Positions 47,119-61,339 of a stretch of DNA of 64,000 nucleotides are shown piece by piece; position 1 is the first letter of the stretch, and the number at the start of each line of letters is the position of its first letter. The notes beneath the pieces were generated by a model. The model did not search any database. It saw nothing but the letters and a program-made list of their open reading frames with translations, and had not been told where the DNA came from. The position numbers and the translations under genes are program-made. Where the stretch lies: contig WARS01000031.1 in NCBI GenBank assembly GCA_008933995.1, positions 1,578,001 through 1,642,000 of the forward strand. The letters are read 5' to 3'. This DNA comes from Datnioides undecimradiatus. Taxonomy: Eukaryota > Chordata > Actinopteri > Lobotiformes > Datnioididae.

Positions 47119-47924
47119 ATGTATCTTATCTTAAAAATATTCTTTAAATACTATACATCCTGGAGTATCCTTATCAAAACCTGCATGACAGTCATTTGAG
47201 GTTTGTTTTGTCTTTATCGGGGAGTTTGTACCCACAGAAGACTCAGCACCTCTTTTATAAGTGGAAACCTACCTTTTAGCTCCTGACCTAAACTGAAAGC
47301 TAGGTGTGAATATGCTCTCATTAATCTCACCTCCCACAGTAAAAGGTCTGAGTCTGGAGGCTCCCTGAGAATTAATCTAAATAGCTCTTTCATTTCTCTG
47401 ACGTAAACACAAATGTCTCCAACAACAATGTGGCACACTGCGGGATGCCCTGAGACCAGACTTTGCTATCTTATCATTGTCCCTGTAATGTTGTCCTGCA
47501 GTTTCTATGGAAACCAAGCCGGCCTTATTAAAAAAAAAGGAAAAAAAAAGTTTCACCTTCTCTGAGTCTGCCCTTTACCTGACAGCCAAGATAAACGAGC
47601 AGGGTCCTGGGAGGAAGGCAACACAAACATGCATCTCTGCTCAGTGGCCCGTGCTCATTGGCTCTCTGCTGGAAGCCCTTATTTACCTTAATGCTGGGAG
47701 GTGGTGGGAATGGGGGGGGCTTGAGGAGGAGTAGCCAGTGGAAGGTGTGTGTGTGTGGTGACAAAAGGGGGGAGCGGAGTGGTGTGATTACTCACAATAC
47801 CTCCCATCAACAACCTTGAACCATGCGGCAATAAAAAGGAAGAAAAGGAAGCAAACAACTCTTTCTGGCCTCCATAATGCACGGGAGCCGGATGATGTCA
47901 TATGTCACCTTCAGCTAATGAAGG

Positions 47925-48180
47925 TGATGATGACATGCATGAGCGCCGCATACGTTCACCATCTGCTCGGTTCCACCACGCTGGAGCTGCTCCCCACAAT
48001 GCTGCAGAGAGGAGTCGAGGCACGTCTGTACCACAGTACGAGTGTCCCTCGACGCGTGTGAAAGACCGCCACCTGCATCCCGATGACTCGCCACAAGTTT
48101 AATCATACCTTCACTCCGCGAGCTACTGAAGTCTCTGAGGCCACTTATTTTATATCGCCTGAGCAGCCAGGACGAGTCTG
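47925..48180. promoter_or_regulatory. CpG-rich patch inside gpc5 intron 6
   Basis: CpG density rises locally (for example GAGCGCCGCATACG, CCCTCGACGCGTGTG and CTCCGCGAGC) in a stretch flanked by AT-rich DNA on the 3' side. Both strands happen to be open over parts of it, but neither peptide is recognisable. An unmethylated regulatory element or alternative promoter is possible; so is a decayed repeat. Confidence 0.3.
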
Positions 48181-51100
48181 CAGACATGGCAGTGATCATC
48201 AGAAGAAAAATCATGTTATTTTCCTACAACACGTGCTAATGTTGATGTTGTAAAGTTGTCTACTTAGTTCTATTTATATGCTACGAAAGATTTCCATGAT
48301 TTTAGTTAAAAGAGGGGATAATGGCCAATATGTCAGAATGAAAGCCTTTTCTAGAGGATGCAAATATAATTTAGTCTCCATTTTAATAAGAGACAGTAAA
48401 GAGAAACGGTAATGCTAGAAATTAGTCTTCATTTGTATCTATACCGTAAATTTTAAAGATATATATTTATTTTCTAGCATTTATGTATTTCAGTTCATCT
48501 CCACTGGGAATTTGGGTTGTTGCAGTAACAGCAGACCGAAATTTTAATAATTTATGTCGTGACATAATTAAAGAAATATGAGTCAGATTCAAGTCAGAAG
48601 ACCTGGGTTTCAGACTAACAGACCAGATTGAAGCTGGATGTGAAACAGGGCAATTACTCTTATTATCGATTAATGTGCAGATTGTGTTCTTTATTGACTG
48701 CACACGCACAGCGCACATCATACGATGCAGCTGTCTGATGTGAATTATTCAAATTGTTTTGTTCATCAAACAGCCCAGAACCCCAATATTTTTAGTTTAC
48801 ACTAAAATAAAGCTCAAAAAGAAGCAACTCTTCACATTTTAAAAGCTGGAACAGTTGGAAACGAAATTATCCTTGGCGTTTTTGCTTAATGAATGATAAT
48901 GAATTGATTACAGTTACAGAATTCTTGTTTTCTGACACAGTGCAGAACATCAAATCTTGTTTTCTGTTGACTGACTTGTCAATTACGCTGCTAATTATTT
49001 TGGCTTCAATGTGAAATGTAAATTCAAACATCAGTGTATCATAGATTTTCATAATTATTGGAAAACACTAAATCATGTCACATTAACCTTCGGTATTTCA
49101 TCACAGTTAATTAGGTGGACTTTAAATAGCCGTTTTAAAAAATGTAACTTTTAATTGCAGTGGGTTTTCAGAATGGTGTGGCATTTTACACCCTGTACAT
49201 GTGTTCCCATCTCTAATTTGTCACATACACCTTTCAGTCACGTAAAATTAATCTACAACTATTTCAGCCTCTCAAATGTGAACATTTAAATTTTCTCAGA
49301 CTTACATTGTATTTAGCTGAATATTTTAGTTTTTGGTTGGACAAAGCAGGCTCTGCTGTAAATTGTTCCATGCATCCCAATGTACTATGTGATATCAGAC
49401 AGTATTTTGTAAACGTTAAATTGCCTTAAATGCATTAATTTAAATAGAAGTTAGTCACAGAAAAAATACTGAGCACCTCTTCTTACAAACTGATTGATTG
49501 GTTTTATTTAAATCTTTACTTTTCTCGGATGTTAAATACTTTATACGATGAACATCAGCACATTTTGACTCATTCCTTTGTCCTACAGTCCGGGAAAGAG
49601 AAATGACAAAGGAAACGTTTTGCAAACTCCTGCAGGTGACGTTTGGTCTTTATTCTTTCAGCCTTTTTATTCAGTACTTGTGTTGATACTCGGGTGAGAA
49701 TTGCCTTTCAGATTGATTACATTGGGAAGAGAAAGCTACTTTGTTGTAGCTGCAGGTTATGAAAGTTTTGATTGACAGGCTTTTGATTGACGCTTGACTC
49801 CAGCTGTTGAGTAGAGTGTAAAAACGGGTGCGTTGGTGACTGAAGATGATCTTTAGATAACACCAGATGACCTTTGAGAGCAGCTGAAACTATCAGTCTC
49901 CACGGGGCTACTCTCCGCCTCTTGTCATGTCTTGACACTTTTTTTTTCCCCTCTTCACTCTCTCTCTCTCCTTCTTTCTTATCTCCTTCTCTGTTTCTCT
50001 CTCTGTGTCTGGTGAGTGGAGTTTTTGCGAGTTGGCAGCCTGTATCTGATCCTGAAGTAATTTACTGGTAGCGATAAGGAAGTGGTGCGCGCAGACTTTC
50101 GTTATAGTCCTTTCTGACAGGGCAATCTGAAGCCCATAGAGACCAAATTGGAAGAAAATTTTTGACTCCAGATAGAAGAGAAACATGCGAGGTTATTATT
50201 ATACAAATTCAACAAACTGAGATTGAGTGGGGAAACAATCACTGGTGACTGCTGGTTTAATTTTTAGTGACGTGCTTATTCAGTTGACTTTGGGAGTGGA
50301 AATAACAGCAAAGTAATGGCAGCAGCAGGGAAACGAAGGGTAGAGTGCTCTGCTTCCTCGTTTGTTAATGGCTCGGCTGAGACCTTGGCTGGATTAAAGA
50401 AATGGTGCTTATTTGCACAGTTTTTGCCGTCCACTTAATCCTGACGTATCATTTTGTTGTTTCTTGCACATTTTGGGTTGGTGGGACAAAGACACTTCGA
50501 CTTGGTTGCCTTTGCCCAGACAAGCTTGTGTTAGTGCATATGTGCATAGTATGTGCAGTTCGTGTGTGTGTGCGTGATAGGTCCAGTTTTGCCCAGCAGC
50601 GCTATTTTTTTTCCCCTCTCTGGCAGGCGGACAGGCCAGGCAGACCAGGGTCACTGCCTCAGGGGTATCTTAGAGAAATGCTTCTCTGCTGTGGGCGAGA
50701 AGAAATATGAAAGAGACCCTAAATCAAGACACAGAGCCCCATGAATCATGTCAGCAGCAGAGCTGAAGAAGAGGGATGAGACCATCTGTAGCAGCATATG
50801 AATGGCTAACTGACTCACAGTGCTGTTGACACAAGCTGAAGAAGTGTGAAGAGGTTGTGAAGATTAGCGCGCCCGCTCGCTGCATAGCCTGGAAACCTGC
50901 TTCAGTCAAAGATGAGCAAACCCAAATACGCTGCGTGCTCCATTCGTCACTCTGACGTTTTACAGAATTGCATGGGCGGGAGGAACGTTTTTTTGTTATA
51001 AAATAAGATAGATTTTCATTACAACACATCTGTAACACCTAAATTCTTGCTGTGGGAATTGCTTGCTAGCTTTTTCCTGAAGTTGTTTTCCTCTGTTAAA

Positions 51101-52181
51101 GGCGTTTTCAGTGTGTTGAGTGAGTGGATACAGAGCGGGACGCTGCACAGAGTGATTTATAAAGTCTTTTCTGCCCACAGCTGCGATGTTATTGACATCA
51201 TATTGACAGTTGCTTGTTTTTCTGGAATATAGGATGCTATTTTCATTACTTTACTTTTAAAGCAAAAATGCCCCAAATTCCCTGGTTTCAGCATCTCAAT
51301 GGTGCAAATTTATTGTTTTTGCATAACTGATAGTGATTTTGTTAAAAGTGTCACCGTGGATTCTGGGAAATTACAGTGTGCATTTTTTACAGTTTTCTGA
51401 AATTTCATTGAAATGAAATATTAAATGATTGATTATATTTTATTTAGTATATTGTTGTGTTTCTGAGCTGGAATATGCTGTGTGTTGTGGTGGCAGCGTG
51501 TCTTTTAGATGGCATGTTGTATGTCTGCAGTGTCCTCTCTGACTCTTGTCTCCTTTGTTTGTCATTGTGCATCGGTGACCAGGCTGGTTTCCCTGTGGGA
51601 ATTAGAAACCTTACCTAATATAATCTGATATTTCCTTATCTGAAACAAGGGTCAAAGGCCCGAGACATATGTATGTTGTAGAGATTGCAAAGCCCTGAGA
51701 GAAGGATATTATTTATGTGGCTAAAAAAATGACTTGACAATGAATTTGTGACTCTTCCTCTGAGAAACTTTGACTCTTAATACCTGCACAGAAAGAGAAA
51801 TGTAGTAAAACTGCTAATTAGACAAGTATATGTTAACTCCACCAATAAAAAAATTAATTAATATACTTGATCATGAAATAATTTATAAATCCATACTTTG
51901 TTGACATACCGCAGCATAGTAGTGTCACTCTCTCCTGTTAACTAACAATTAATAACATTGTAAATGTTGCGTTATACTCAAATTTACAATTATGGTCTGG
52001 CTTCAACAATGAAAATTAATTGTAGCTCTGGAGCAAATGATTTTTTCTCTCCAAAGTGAAATAACAGTCAAGGCATTGTTTTGACATTTAAATTACGCTG
52101 ACACCACACTGTCGTAAAAGAACCTTGTGGCAGCGGTAAATTAGTCTCTTTGAGGAAGGACTGAATCTTAATCGCTGTGCC

Positions 52182-52226
52182 CGGCGGTGAGGGCATGTTG
52201 TTAACAGGACAGAAACTTCACCGCCG
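52182..52226. repeat. 9-bp inverted repeat with 27-nt spacer
   Basis: CGGCGGTGA at 52182-52190 and TCACCGCCG at 52218-52226 are exact reverse complements. It lies just before an A tract (about 52245-52260). Confidence 0.75.
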
Positions 52227-52449
52227 ACCTTAGGGCTTGTTATTTAAAAAAAAAAAAAAAGACTAAATAAATGAACCCATCAAACCATTTGCATACAATC
52301 CACGCCGAGGGCATGTAGTGATATTTATGAACGTGTAGGTGGATTTGAGCTCATAAACCAGCTTCGTGTAGTGTAACTGAAAAGTTGATCTACACAGAGT
52401 GTGCAGAGTAGGCCTATTTGTACAAGGCTGACAGTTGGAAGACAAATTA

Positions 52450-52466
52450 CCCCCCCCCCCCCCCCC
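52450..52466. repeat. Poly(C) run
   Basis: About 17 consecutive C bases are present. Length is probably variable and prone to sequencing error. Confidence 0.9.
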
Positions 52467-53339
52467 AAGTCTATAGTCAACAAGGAAGCACATCATAGTT
52501 TGTGGTAATGAGGATCAGCCCAGTTTGTGCTCTTTAAACGAACAAACACGTAACTTGTAATCTTGCTTTATAAAATGGTGCGATCCAGCACAGGCTGCTG
52601 TTTTGCAACCGCGCTTGTATGTTGTTTGTTTACCACTCACGCGCATCTCTTTTTGTCTCGCTTTCAAATGAGTAAACGTGTTGTTTAAAGCCTTTTGTGG
52701 GAAAATGAATGCACTGCAGCTGTGAGCGCAGAATGCAGAAGCTGCTTTTTCTTGAATATATCCTAAAGTATAAAAGCAAGTTAAACAGTGAGCCGTGCCT
52801 GAGGGGCAAAACACACACATTGACTTATTTAGCATCAAATAGAGAGAGATTGAGAGACAGGTGTAATTGTGATGGACCTTGGGGGAAAAGGAGTAGTAGT
52901 CTGAGGAGCCATTCTAGCTGGTAAAGGGTGCAGTTTCGCTGTTGTATTATTTTCCTGTGATTGGCCATACACTGGTGAGCGTGGGGAGATACCGTGTGGA
53001 AACATAAACACAGATAAGCCCATCAGAGGATGAAAGGAGAGACTCTACAGTATGTGATCAGTCAACTATAAAATTGACTTAGACCAAGCAGTTTTACTGT
53101 CTCTCAAGAAAGATTGGTGATATGACATGAAAGGAAAATGTTAAACAATCCCACTATGGTTTATCTCTTTCACTCTCAGCTCTCCCCTCCACTTTGTTTT
53201 TTAGTTCGTTGTTTATTAGCTACAACTGAAACTAATGCAATGGCGCTGCGATAAATCCTGCCTCCCTGAAGGTTATAATGAGGGCTGTTGTGGTAAATAA
53301 AACCCACCTCATCTGCTCTATCACAGCTACGAGGGCGGT

Positions 53340-53373
53340 GATGGATGGATGAACAAATGGATGGATGGACGGA
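53340..53373. repeat. (GGAT)n microsatellite
   Basis: GATGGATGGATGAACAAATG is followed by GATGGATGGACGGATC. The tetranucleotide repeat is interrupted once. Confidence 0.9.
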
Positions 53374-54097
53374 TCCTCTCAGTCAGTATGTAAATATATA
53401 AAAACAAGTCAAACCATCTTCAGCATCTTGATTTTAGCTGTTTAGAATAAAGGACAAGAGCAAGAACTGAGAAAAGTCAGTTTTAAATTGTCTAGACTCA
53501 AAGCTAAATGAACAGTTTGCCGTCTAATCAGCATTTAGTGAGGGTTTTTTTTTTTATCATAACTGAAACTACAATTTTACAACAGTCACTGTTTATGAAC
53601 AACCTGTTCATGCCACGAGAGAGCAACACGTTATTGTGTGGTGTCAGTCCACGTATTAAAACATCTGTCAGACATTTTATAGCAGCTTTCAACAAAGCGT
53701 TTTCAATTCTGTCATTTCCTCTGTCCGTCTGTTGTGTTTGGATTACAGACTGTGCTCTAAACAATATTTACGTCAACAGTAATTCATCTAAATCCAGCTT
53801 GGACAGTTTTCCCTGTCTCCCCCCTTGAAATTATACAAGTGTCAGCATCACCAGACTCCCAGGCTGCTTGTCAATTTTTGTCTTTCGTTCCCCTCCTTTG
53901 AACTGTTTTGTTAAAGGACAGACATGTCACACTGACAGAATGTTGAGTTTCTTATATTAAGATTGACGCAGGTTTGCCAGATTGAGGATGCTGAACATAC
54001 ACAACACAAACACAACCTTATATAAGTGATGACATTGTCACACATTCATCATCATTACAGGTGATAAGCTGATGTACATATTTGCAATTTATTTGCA

Positions 54098-54129
54098 TAT
54101 ATATATGTGTGTGTGTGTGTGTGTGTATA
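54098..54129. repeat. (AT)n-(GT)n microsatellite
   Basis: A short ATATATAT run passes into about 11 GT units. Confidence 0.95.
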
Positions 54130-56107
54130 CACTACCCCCCAGACTCAGTTAACATATAGCTCAATTGAACAGATGAATGTATAAACTATAATGTAAATGC
54201 TAACATCCTGAAGGAAGACTTTTCATTTCAGCTGATGTTTACATTTGGCAGTTCTTCTATGAAGATGGTGATAACAGGGAATGCTGCCTGTCAGCACATC
54301 TATGCAAATTTCATTACATATGAGTTCATTAAATCAAAGTTTTGCTCAGTGAAACAAGATGCCAGACATATCAGAGGTGCTGAATGAAAACGTCTGTAAA
54401 ATGTAAGTGCCTGTTTGATTAGTTCATTTACATTTTAAATAAGTAGTAGTCAACTGTTTTGAGGAGAAGTTATACAGTTGTACATGTTAGCGCTCATGTA
54501 AGCAATGTGAGCTGAACAGTGGTTAAGTATGTTTACCTGGTTATAAATGTCGGTTTTTAACATTATATATAAATTCAACTGCTGTTTAATGGTGTTACGT
54601 TACACAGTAAAGGTTCCTGATAATTTTGTCAGCCCTCTTCACATCACTGAGGTATTCAGGATACTTTTCTTTTTGTATTTTCTATTTTTCAGCATGCATA
54701 TTAATAAACAAACAGTTTAAAATTCATCCAGCAGTGATATTTGTGCAACAACATTTCCACCCACACTTTCCATTGAGGCCGCTTCTCTGCAGCTGCACTC
54801 GTTTACCTTCCGCTGATGACTGCCATTCCTTTACATTTGGGTGAATACAACTCAAATAACTCTGACTGGTGTTTTGCAGCTGTCATTCAAGTCGTGGCTT
54901 TGGAAAGCCTGCAGCAGGTTTATGAGCTTCTTTACCATCGGCAGCAGTTTTTTTTCTTTGGCCCATTCAGCCCCTGTTTCTGTGAGTGAAAAGAAGAATG
55001 GGGGCTGAGAGCAAATATCCACAAGCAGTTTCACTGGGGTGATTAGACTGTTAGTATTTTGGTCCCCTCTGCCAAAGTGGTGTTTACTGCTGCGGGTCTA
55101 CATTGTTCTCTCACAGGTGTAGTGACAGCGTGGTGGATCTTGGTGTCTGTGGCCAGAGAAACAGCAGATGTGGGTACTTGTTCATCCCAGCTGTGGTAAA
55201 GTAATCAAAGATGTGAGGGTGAAAGCCTCGATACACACTTTACAAGCTGGAGCCTTAAACTGGGCCTCAATGGTGTCTCTGCGGAACTGTGCGTATGGCA
55301 TCACGTACTGTTTGCTGAGCAATGTTCATGTCATACATCTCTTATATCAAATTTCATTTATTGAAATTGATCTGCTTTTGGTCATGGTGCATGGTGTTTG
55401 GACAACTGCAGTTTTTTTTGAAGTGGGGATGTGTGAGATTGTCCATAGTCAGTGTATTACCTACAGTAAATGGTTTGGAGGTATACCGGTGTGCTACTCA
55501 CTGTCAGACAGCTGTTTCCAATGAGAAACTGAAGCCATTATGTCGCTCTCATTGGTGACGCTAAGCTAAAATTTTAAAACTCAGAAGTTGCACAATAATG
55601 CAAACTATCTGATGGAGGCAGCGGTGGACCAACATCCCCTCTATTCTCTACGTAATATGTAAAAGTACTGTTTTTGTCAATAGAAGAGATGGTTTTATTG
55701 GTAGTACACTGATTATGGATAAGAGCCTTGTGGTACCTGCTTGCTGGGCAGGTGTGGTACAATGGATTTTTGTTTTATTTGTTTGTTTTATTGGTCACAA
55801 AGCTGCTTGCTGTCATCAAAAATAACTGTGATTGAAAGTCAGAGTCAAAACAAAGACGTTTTAAAGTGTTAAAATGTTATAAAGTCAAGGGGAGCTGCAG
55901 GTTTCAGCAACGACTCTCGGTGGTTCATCACTGTCACACAACACTTTTCGCGTTGGCACATCATTTTCACTTTACATTTACAGAGATACATTGTTATAAT
56001 ATGCTGATTCCAGCGTCTCGTACCTTAACTGCATTATCGATTTGTCCGATATAGTCATATTACCAATAGATCACTTCGTGGACAGTATCGAGAGCTTTTA
56101 TTACTGC

Positions 56108-56130
56108 TAATACTAATACTAATACTAATC
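56108..56130. repeat. (TAATAC)n short tandem repeat
   Basis: Nearly four copies of a TAATAC unit are in tandem. Confidence 0.9.
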
Positions 56131-59100
56131 ATGATGATCAGTCAAAATCAGCATTAAAATGTAATTTACCCATAACACACAACAACGATATACACAGATA
56201 TACACAGCAAAATAAATAAGTACTGCTTCCATGTTGCTGAACGTTATTTAACACTTCAGTCTTTACGGCACAGATGCAAATATATAGAACTTAACTATTT
56301 TTAAAAAACTGTTGAAAATGATCACATAAAGTCCCGTCATGGGTTTCAGTGTACACACTTACTCTTCCAGTCTGAGATTAAAAAAGGGTACAGATGTATC
56401 AGGGCTCACCTCGGTGTATCTTAAATGGCTGTGGAAATTGTGAGCTTCCTGCTGCTCATACCTGGATGTGAAGGACTGATAATTGGCAGACAGTGAGAGC
56501 TGCAGCACCGCTGAGCATAGCATCGACAAATTACATGTTAATATCCTGCTTAAATATCACAGTGTGATATCTCAAATAACAAAAGAGAGGTGCATTCTTC
56601 CTCAAGCCTTATTACAATCTATTTGTCCTTCTTTGGCTCCACTCCTGGCTGGGTGGATATCTTGTTATAAAACGGTGCCACTGTGAGAGGAAGTCCAATC
56701 ATTGCAAGTGTTTACTTTAAACCTGACATCCTCGCTGTCTCGACTGTTTGATAGCCTGGGAATAAGGCTGTTGCTCAAGGCTTGTTGATTTGTTTACGCA
56801 TGCTTACAGAACTCCTCATAAATTCCTAATCATCCTCTCTGTGTTTTTTTTTTTTCTTCTCTGCAGCAGGTGTTAAAATTTGGACAAGCTCGGTCAATAG
56901 ATGAAGATGGCAAAGACGACTAAGCCTCTTAAGTTTTGTGCCAGGGAGGGAAAATGTTTTTCATCAGAGTGATGATTTCGATAATCTGCATTGGCTTGAG
57001 ACCAAGAAATCAGCGCATGAAATTCTGCAGGATATTCATTTGTGTTGTGCAGTCAGATAAAACTTTCAGACGGATGGAAAAGATATAGTATCTATACAGT
57101 GTGAGGAAAATACAGCACAACATTATTTTCAATGTGAGCATGTTGATCACTGATATCATAAAAGCCCTGATGAGTCTTTTATTGTCTGCCCTGCTCTTAC
57201 CACATCTGTTTAATCCTGAACGTTATCGCCCTTATGGGGCATTAAGATCTTTAAAAATTCCCTGTTTCGGTGACCATCTGCTTTTATGAGGCCATTGTAC
57301 CTCCTAGATAGCCAACTTTTCCATTTGTCCTTATTACCTTCCATAAAACTCAAATATTTAAGAGGTGTTATAAAAGTTCCATTGCCATTTGAGGACTTCT
57401 GATATCTATTTGGCATTAACGGGGTGCATGATGCAGTAGCTCATATGCACACAGAGCCACTTAGCTTCGCAGGGAAATTATCGGTACAATATAACACGCT
57501 TTTTACAACCCTAATAATGGATTTCTGTGAATGGGAGAAGGGTGTCATTTTGGTCATCAGTGTTAAGAGAGGCACGGCGCCATATGGAAGCACTTGTAAA
57601 TGTAAATGTGTTTAAAACGTCATTGCAAGGCTGTTTAGTTATAGTTTGCTCTGGACGTGTAGGAAGAGTTTAGTCGAGGCCATCAAGGTGAAAGTGGCGC
57701 ATGAGGGACATTGTAGCAACAGCAGCAGTGTCAGAAACGATAAAGCAAGGAGCAGTCAGTTTTCATTCAACGACTGATGGATATTAGCTTTGTTTTTTCA
57801 CACTTGCCCTATTTAATATGCAGTTATTGAAAATTGTCATTGACTTTGAAATCACCACCTGTTAACACCAGAAGATTGCTCAGGGCACACTGTAGTGATG
57901 TTACTGAGGGAGCTGCTGGGAGAGAAAATATAATAAATTCATGTATTGATTTGACCCCTGTAGTTTGAGCATACTGTCTGTTTCAGCAGCTCACACTGAG
58001 CTCCTCTTGTGCAGGGATCTTGGGGCCCTGTGCCATTTAAAGAGCGTGTGTTGTAATTTCCCCAAGCACTGCAAAACATGAATGAATAAACAAGCAGCAA
58101 GCGAACAAAGTGCCCCTCTTAACCTGTTGTGTCATTGTTAAAAAGATCAAATGGACACATAAACCTGAAGGCAGGGCATCGGTTGTGCAATCAAGTGAAC
58201 AGCTAAGTCCAACCCTGTCTCTTCCTTGGAGGAAGCATATTGCTGCCTGCAAGGACACACTGGCATCATGCATCCCAATCCAGGAAGTTTCAAGATCAAG
58301 ATAAGTATGGACTTAATGTGTCCACCCAAGTATATTTGTTTACATCATAATATACTTTAGAAGACGTGTTTTGATTTATGGGGTTGAGAAGGCATAAAAA
58401 TGAGCAACAGTTTTACACCAGGCAGTTTTAGGCAACTGGTTGACTATTTTATAAAATAAAGTTCAAGAGGCATTGTAGTTTTGGTTAAATGTATCATTTT
58501 TCTGGCTTTGATTTTCTTTTTCTTTTTAAATGGTTTAGCATAGATCCAGTGCATCAACACAACAAAACATATATAAAAATCCAATCATCCTTTAGTCGCC
58601 ATGAGTAGATATTGTGGGGAAAACAAAAGAAATGCTCTTTTATCAGTGAGACACACTCCAACCATACCTCACTCAGAAATCAAGTGATTTTAGTCTTTAG
58701 TCTGAAGTTGCCTGACTGTGTGTTCGTGGCTCTCTGACAATATTGTTTGTAAGTATTAATATTAAACACTTTCCAAAAACGTTTAATTCAGTAGTTTCTC
58801 TCTGAAACAACAAAATACATGTGACATTATGTTTTGTCATTGGTGCTCAGATCATCTGAGACATCATATTTACCAACAGGACCACAGCCACTTTAAATCT
58901 GTTAAAATAGACCAGAAAAAAAGTTGAAATACAGAATTTTGTCAAAGAAACCTAAACTTTAGTGAAATATTTTTGGTTATATAAGACCAAAGTTCCATTA
59001 AAAAAAAAGCAGAAAAAATGTTTTCTGGAACTTTTAAAACCTAAAAACAAACAAAACAAACAAAAATCCCACAAACATGTAGCTCAGACGAAGTCAGTGA

Positions 59101-59166
59101 CTTGATTCACTTGGTTAAAGGGCGCATACTAGAATCAAAATCCTATTCAACATAAACATATGTATT

Positions 59167-59262
59167 TATTTTAAGTCAAGTCAAGTTTATTTATATATAG
59201 CGCATTTCATGTCACAAGCACAGACTGTGTGAGCAATTTACTTAAACACATTAAACAAAACA
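59167..59262. repeat. Teleost-type interspersed repeat fragment (TCAAGTTTATTTATA)
   Basis: AAGTCAAGTCAAGTTTATTT is followed by ATATATAGCGCATTTCATG. This TCAAG-repeat plus TTTATTTATATAGCGC block is very common in fish genomes by memory. Only a short piece is present, with no coding frame; its class is not certain. Confidence 0.6.
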
Positions 59263-61339
59263 CATTTAATACAGAGTATATAGTTGTTATGTACCCATCA
59301 GGACAATGTAAATAGACATGTATGATCAACAGTGTCATTATCGTGCTTCCATTACACAGTCTACTTAGTTTTTGACATTGACAATCTTTCTTCCTTCATT
59401 CCCTAAAAACAGCTTTTGCTTCACTGCTTTTGGACTGTCCTCACACTGTCTTTTATGTTTCTCATTTTGTGTTTATGAGTCTGTAATTAATCCGTCCCCA
59501 CGAAGGAGCGAGTCCCAACATCTCACTGCAACAGTGTCAGTGCAGATTCCTGACACAAAATGTCCATTACTCACCGACCAACTACCAGACCATATTAATT
59601 ACCGCTGCCACCTTGCTCAAACAGCTCTGTCTGGCTAATTCCATAGTGTCTTCCTGGCACAAGTCAATACAACTTCAAGGCTCAGGGCTTCCCAGTAATT
59701 GGAACAAATGTGGCAGTAGTGATGTTTGCAGCTAAATCTTTGCCAGAGGCACCGTTGACTGCTGTTGTATTATCCTCTTTGTCACAGCTCTCAGTAAAGG
59801 TACACAGTTCTAGGCTCACATACTGGCAAACCTTGTAATCCTGATTTTAATAATCCTTTATGAAAATATCCTATTACAACCTGTCTGTAAGAGTTTTGTC
59901 AGTCATTTATTGTATCTGATTCAGATACTGTGCACAAATAAAAATGCCACTCCTATAGATATCTCTTGACTTAGTTAACATATTGTGGAATATAAACATC
60001 CACTTATTAACTGCATGGGGTATGGAAAGTGTGATGCATTATTTAATTACAGTGTTGCAGAGTTAATTTCCTTATTGCCATATTAACTCTGGGTTATTGT
60101 ACCAAACAGATGTTTGTTTGAAGCATGGCCCTCGTGTTGATTTTACACATTAAACTGCATATGTTCCATTGTCTTGCCTCAAGTGTTCCCTGTCCTTCTG
60201 AGCTTTAAATGAACATACTCCTTTGAAGTGGCGGACTCTCCCAGATCCTCTCTGCACTCGGCAATGAGCCAGAAGGACTTTTGTTTCCTCAGTGACAACT
60301 TGAAGGCAGGTATTGCCTTCTAGCCTACTAACCGCAGGCTTGCTTTGTTTCTCACTCAGCCAACCATGAACAGTGTGCATGGTCTACCTCCTTCATCTCC
60401 TGAGCTGCTGAACTCCATAACATTTTGATGAAGGTGCTCTCAGGAAAAATACATTTCTGCATTTACACAGCCACCTGTTTTTTTAACACCACTAGAAAAA
60501 GAAAATCACACATCAGCTTGATCTGACATAGATTTTTAGATTTTGAATGAATATAACTGGTTCTAGCGTGGTTGTTGCGTTTATCCTCCTCTAACAGTTT
60601 TTAAATGCCTGACTTCACACATTAAACGGGGAAAAAACTGGAAAAACTGACAGTCTCTGTTTAAATGAGCACCGTCTTATTTATCACCATAGTAATTATA
60701 CATGTGAACTCACAATTGAAAGACAGATGGTGTGACTGCCAAAAATGAGCCGCCGCAACTCATGATTGATGCCTCGATGGCAGCAGAAGCATACTAATAG
60801 ATCTGAAACAGTAGCAGCAGTCTGTTACCTGCTAGTTACATGATGTTCTGAATGTTCACCAGTGAACCGTGTGTTCAAATCACAACGATTGGATAAAACC
60901 ACTGCATCTATGTTTGTGACTATTGCTTTTTGGTTTTTTAAGCAAAGTCTGCGTAAAAAAGGAAATATGAATTGCATTATTTTGTTTTTTTTCCACATAG
61001 TGAATTTGAGCTACAATTTATTTAAAACTAAGGTGAGGCTGAACGTGTTAAACCACATGCAAATAGACACACCAGAAGCAAAGGCAGAAAACATTTTGAC
61101 AATTTGCCATTATATGGCAGTATAACAGATGTAGAAAACACAACCAAATACAGACACAGACAGAAAATAACATTGGTGTTTACCACTGCAGTGTTTAGTA
61201 CAGTTAAAGTGGCTGTAATTGCTTTTTTTTCCAAAGGTGTCTCTTGTAGTGATGAACCTGATTCTGCAAGTCCCTGCGGCTTTACTGGTTTCATAGTGAA
61301 TTTCAGCTCATTCCTGTTTAGCCGGCCAGCTCACAACTG

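Noticed and set aside
56870-56925. Possible exon after a good acceptor (TTCTCTGCAG) with frame ...KFGQARSIDEDGKDD
   Set aside because: It looked at first like an acidic glypican C-terminal stretch, but there is no Ser-Gly site, no GPI signal and no match to GPC5 exon 7 or 8.
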